Shown one piece after another: positions 62,123 to 64,000 of a DNA stretch of 64,000 nucleotides. Under the pieces are notes generated by a model. It was not told where the DNA came from. It saw nothing but the letters and a program-made list of their open reading frames with translations, and searched no databases. A program made the translations under genes and the position numbers. This stretch comes from an uncultured Treponema sp. GTDB taxonomy: Bacteria; Spirochaetota; Spirochaetia; Treponematales; Treponemataceae. Each line of letters opens with the position of its first letter. Within the stretch, counting starts at the first letter, position 1. Location: NCBI GenBank assembly GCA_900317625.1, contig ONHK01000006.1, forward strand, positions 34,711 through 98,710, in the 5' to 3' direction.

Positions 62123-63898
62123 TTAATCCCTTATGCTGTCGATGTTGGCTTTTCCGCCTGGAACAAACGGCAAAACATTTTCTTCCGGATCAATTCTAAC
62201 GCGGACAAAGCATGGCTTGTTTTTTCTTTCCGGGGAAAAAGCTTTTTTATACCATTCCGGGTCGGAATCTGCGTCAATCGCTTCAATTCCAAAACCTTCG
62301 GCAATTTTTAAAAGATTTGGAGATGCGATAAATTCGCTGGCAGAATAATTTTTGTCAAAAAGGAATTTCTGCTGCTGGTAAACCATTCCAAGAGTTCCGT
62401 TTTCAAAAACAATTACAGTTACAGCAAGATTATTTTCCGCAAGCGTTGCAAGCTCCTGGATATTCATCATTATTGAGCCGTCTCCAGAAAAACATACAAC
62501 GCGCTTTTTAGGATTTGCCATTGCCGCGCCCAAAGCCACAGGAAGCCCAAAGCCCATTGTTCCAAGACTGCCGGAAGTAAGAAAAGTCCGCGGCTCTTCA
62601 ACAGGATAATATTGAGCCGCAAACATCTGGTGCTGACCTACATCAGTTGTAACGAGCAAATCCGTTCTTTTTAGTCCAGCCTTTTCAGCAAGTTCTGGAA
62701 TTGACGCAATGAACGCACGAGGATTCGCGCTGTTCTTGAAATTTCCGTTCTTTTCGTTTTCTTTTGGAGAACCGCAGACAAGCGATGAATTTTCCTTGTT
62801 AAGTCCGATGATTTTTTCGCACCAGGAAATGCGTGCGGCTTCAGAAGATTTTTCAGACTCATCAGCAGAATGAAATTTCTTTTCTAAGCAAGAAGTAAGT
62901 TCCGGGAAAACTGACTCAACTTTTGCGACAATACTTAAATTTGACGGAAGAATCTTGTTTATTTCCGCTGCATCCACATCAATATGAACTATTTTTGCAT
63001 TCGGACAGAATTTTGAGACAACTCCAGTCGCGCGGTCATCAAAACGAACCCCTGCCGCAATAACCAAATCGCTTTCGTTCATAGCAACATTTGCCGCATA
63101 GCTTCCATGCATTCCAACCATTCCCGCAAAATCCAAATCAGAATGAGGAACGCAACCCAATCCCATCAGAGAAGAAACAACCGGCAATCGATAAAGTTTT
63201 TTGAAAGCCCGGATTGCTTTTGAAGCGGCAAAAGTATTGCATCCACCGCCAAGATAAAGACAAGGCTTTTTCGCATTTACAAGAAAATCCGCCGCACGTT
63301 CAAGAAGAATTTTCATCTCATCAGATTTTGTATGAAAGCGAACTGATTTTTCTTCCGGCAAAGGCTTTTTTATTTCCGGCCATTTATCAAATTCATATTC
63401 TGCAAGCTGAATGTTACGCGGAACATCAATAAGAACCGGACCTGGACGACCGTTCATTGCAATTTCAAATGCATCAGGAATTGCAGTAAAAAGTTCTGCA
63501 ACATTTTTTACCATTACGCTATGTTTTGTAATCGGAAAAGAAAGTCCAAAAGTATCAGCTTCCTGAAAAGCGTCCGTTCCAATAAGATTTGTATTAACCT
63601 GCCCTGTAATTGCGATGATAGGAATCGAGTCTGAGCGAGCATCTGCAACTGCGGTCAAAAGATTCATAGCCCCTGGACCGCTGGTTGCCATGCACACAGC
63701 CGGAAATCCAGTCGTGCGCGCAATTCCCTGGGCAAAAAAACCTGCAGCTTGTTCCTGGCGCACAAGCACATGATGAATATTGCTTCGGGTAAGTTCGTCA
63801 TACAAAGGAAGAATTGAACCACCTGGAATTCCTGCAACGGTCTTAATTCCGTGCATTTCCAACAATTTTACAATAATCTGAGCGCCAGTCTTTTTCAT
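62123..63898 (-). CDS. ilvB: Acetolactate synthase, large subunit
   Basis: 591 residues. A ThDP enzyme making acetolactate (valine, leucine) or acetohydroxybutyrate (isoleucine). Motifs: GIPGGSILPLYDEL, the catalytic Glu in RQEQAAGFFAQGIAR, ATSGPGAMNLLT, FQEADTFGLSFPITKHS, GRPGPVLIDVPR, and the ThDP fold VCFSGDGSIMMNIQELATLAE (GDG...N). MVYQQQKFLF near the C-terminus is typical of the anabolic, FAD-containing group. Residues ~345-400 are a Ser/Glu-rich insert. AGGAG precedes the ATG. No ilvN is in the window. Confidence 0.96.
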   Translation of the reverse strand: MKKTGAQIIVKLLEMHGIKTVAGIPGGSILPLYDELTRSNIHHVLVRQEQAAGFFAQGIARTTGFPAVCMATSGPGAMNLLTAVADARSDSIPIIAITGQVNTNLIGTDAFQEADTFGLSFPITKHSVMVKNVAELFTAIPDAFEIAMNGRPGPVLIDVPRNIQLAEYEFDKWPEIKKPLPEEKSVRFHTKSDEMKILLERAADFLVNAKKPCLYLGGGCNTFAASKAIRAFKKLYRLPVVSSLMGLGCVPHSDLDFAGMVGMHGSYAANVAMNESDLVIAAGVRFDDRATGVVSKFCPNAKIVHIDVDAAEINKILPSNLSIVAKVESVFPELTSCLEKKFHSADESEKSSEAARISWCEKIIGLNKENSSLVCGSPKENEKNGNFKNSANPRAFIASIPELAEKAGLKRTDLLVTTDVGQHQMFAAQYYPVEEPRTFLTSGSLGTMGFGLPVALGAAMANPKKRVVCFSGDGSIMMNIQELATLAENNLAVTVIVFENGTLGMVYQQQKFLFDKNYSASEFIASPNLLKIAEGFGIEAIDADSDPEWYKKAFSPERKNKPCFVRVRIDPEENVLPFVPGGKANIDSIRD

Positions 63899-63913
63899 AA
63901 AAAACTCCTATGA

Positions 63914-63955
63914 TTAGTGTCAATTACAACACTAAGTTTTTGGGCTCTCCAGCCC
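63914..63955 (-). promoter_or_regulatory. Two hairpins ahead of ilvB
   Basis: GGGCT/AGCCC (63942-63946/63951-63955, 4-base loop) and TTAGTGT/ACACTAA (63914-63920/63929-63935). The second lies directly before the AGGAG of ilvB. They could be an operator, an attenuator remnant or a processing site between two genes; no leader peptide is visible. Confidence 0.4.
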
Positions 63956-63960
63956 TCTAA

Positions 63961-64000
63961 TTAACTATATTCAAGAGCTTCTTCTGCTAATTTTGAAATC
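63961..64000 (-). CDS. C-terminal end of an upstream gene (partial)
   Basis: A frame entering from the window edge reads ISKLAEEALEYS and stops with TAA at 63961-63963. The amphipathic, acidic end looks coding, and its position 60 bases ahead of ilvB on the same strand suggests an operon neighbour. Twelve residues are too few to name it. Confidence 0.4.
   Translation of the reverse strand, partial: ISKLAEEALEYS

Overview
The window looks like a chromosomal segment of a host-associated or free-living Treponema (Spirochaetes). This rests on by-eye impressions: an AT-rich base composition, lipoproteins with relaxed lipoboxes, Fe-S type PurF, FolE2 in place of FolE, a MoxR/Bat operon, SPOR proteins, and general protein resemblance to treponemes. 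The species cannot be named from the sequence alone. No rRNA, tRNA, CRISPR, IS element, prophage or replication origin was found.

Layout. Positions 1-8630 hold a surface-lipoprotein block on the minus strand. It contains a CotH-type kinase-fold lipoprotein cut by the window edge, a large lipoprotein ending in a tyrosine-phosphatase-like domain, and a GH13 alpha-amylase lipoprotein broken at a 9-G tract. From 8.8-13.3 kb come an unrecognised protein, a secreted von Willebrand A protein, a DJ-1 protein and acetate kinase. From 13.5-17.6 kb is a purE-purF-purM-purN operon with a promoter and an intrinsic terminator. From 18-32.8 kb are rsuA, polA-coaE, two SPOR proteins, envelope proteins, folD and folE2 (convergent), ldhA and miaB. 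From 33-38.4 kb are gpmI, a Nudix hydrolase and a three-gene ABC uptake operon. From 38.5-44.8 kb are a TPR lipoprotein, a two-component pair (REC-STAS-like-REC protein and soluble hybrid kinase) with a PHP phosphatase, a DksA/TraR-type protein, infA and a J-domain protein. From 44.9-52.4 kb are an Smr protein and a six-gene MoxR/DUF58/Bat operon. From 52.5-64 kb are an aminotransferase, a solute-binding lipoprotein, a small protein behind a sigma-28-like promoter, a Ca2+/cation exchanger, PRPP synthetase, an FGGY kinase-HAD phosphatase fusion, adk, an HD-GYP protein and ilvB.

Central metabolism is well represented: PRPP synthesis, purine ring synthesis, one-carbon folate, glycolysis, acetate and D-lactate fermentation ends, and branched-chain amino acid synthesis.

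The least explained material is non-coding. There are two copies of a 173-bp nested hairpin (family A), three copies of a ~180-220-bp palindromic element directly behind stop codons (family B), two GC-rich hairpin elements next to family A (family C), and two tandem variable-stem hairpin units inside the pur operon (family D). In A, B and D the paired arms change together between copies, so structure is kept while sequence drifts. A chain of three similar GC-rich hairpins sits in frame inside polA. Two poly-G tracts (9 and 8) sit in or just before lipoprotein genes, two sigma-28-like promoters precede genes not obviously flagellar, and several -10 boxes lie only 8-11 bases from the start codon, implying (near-)leaderless mRNAs.
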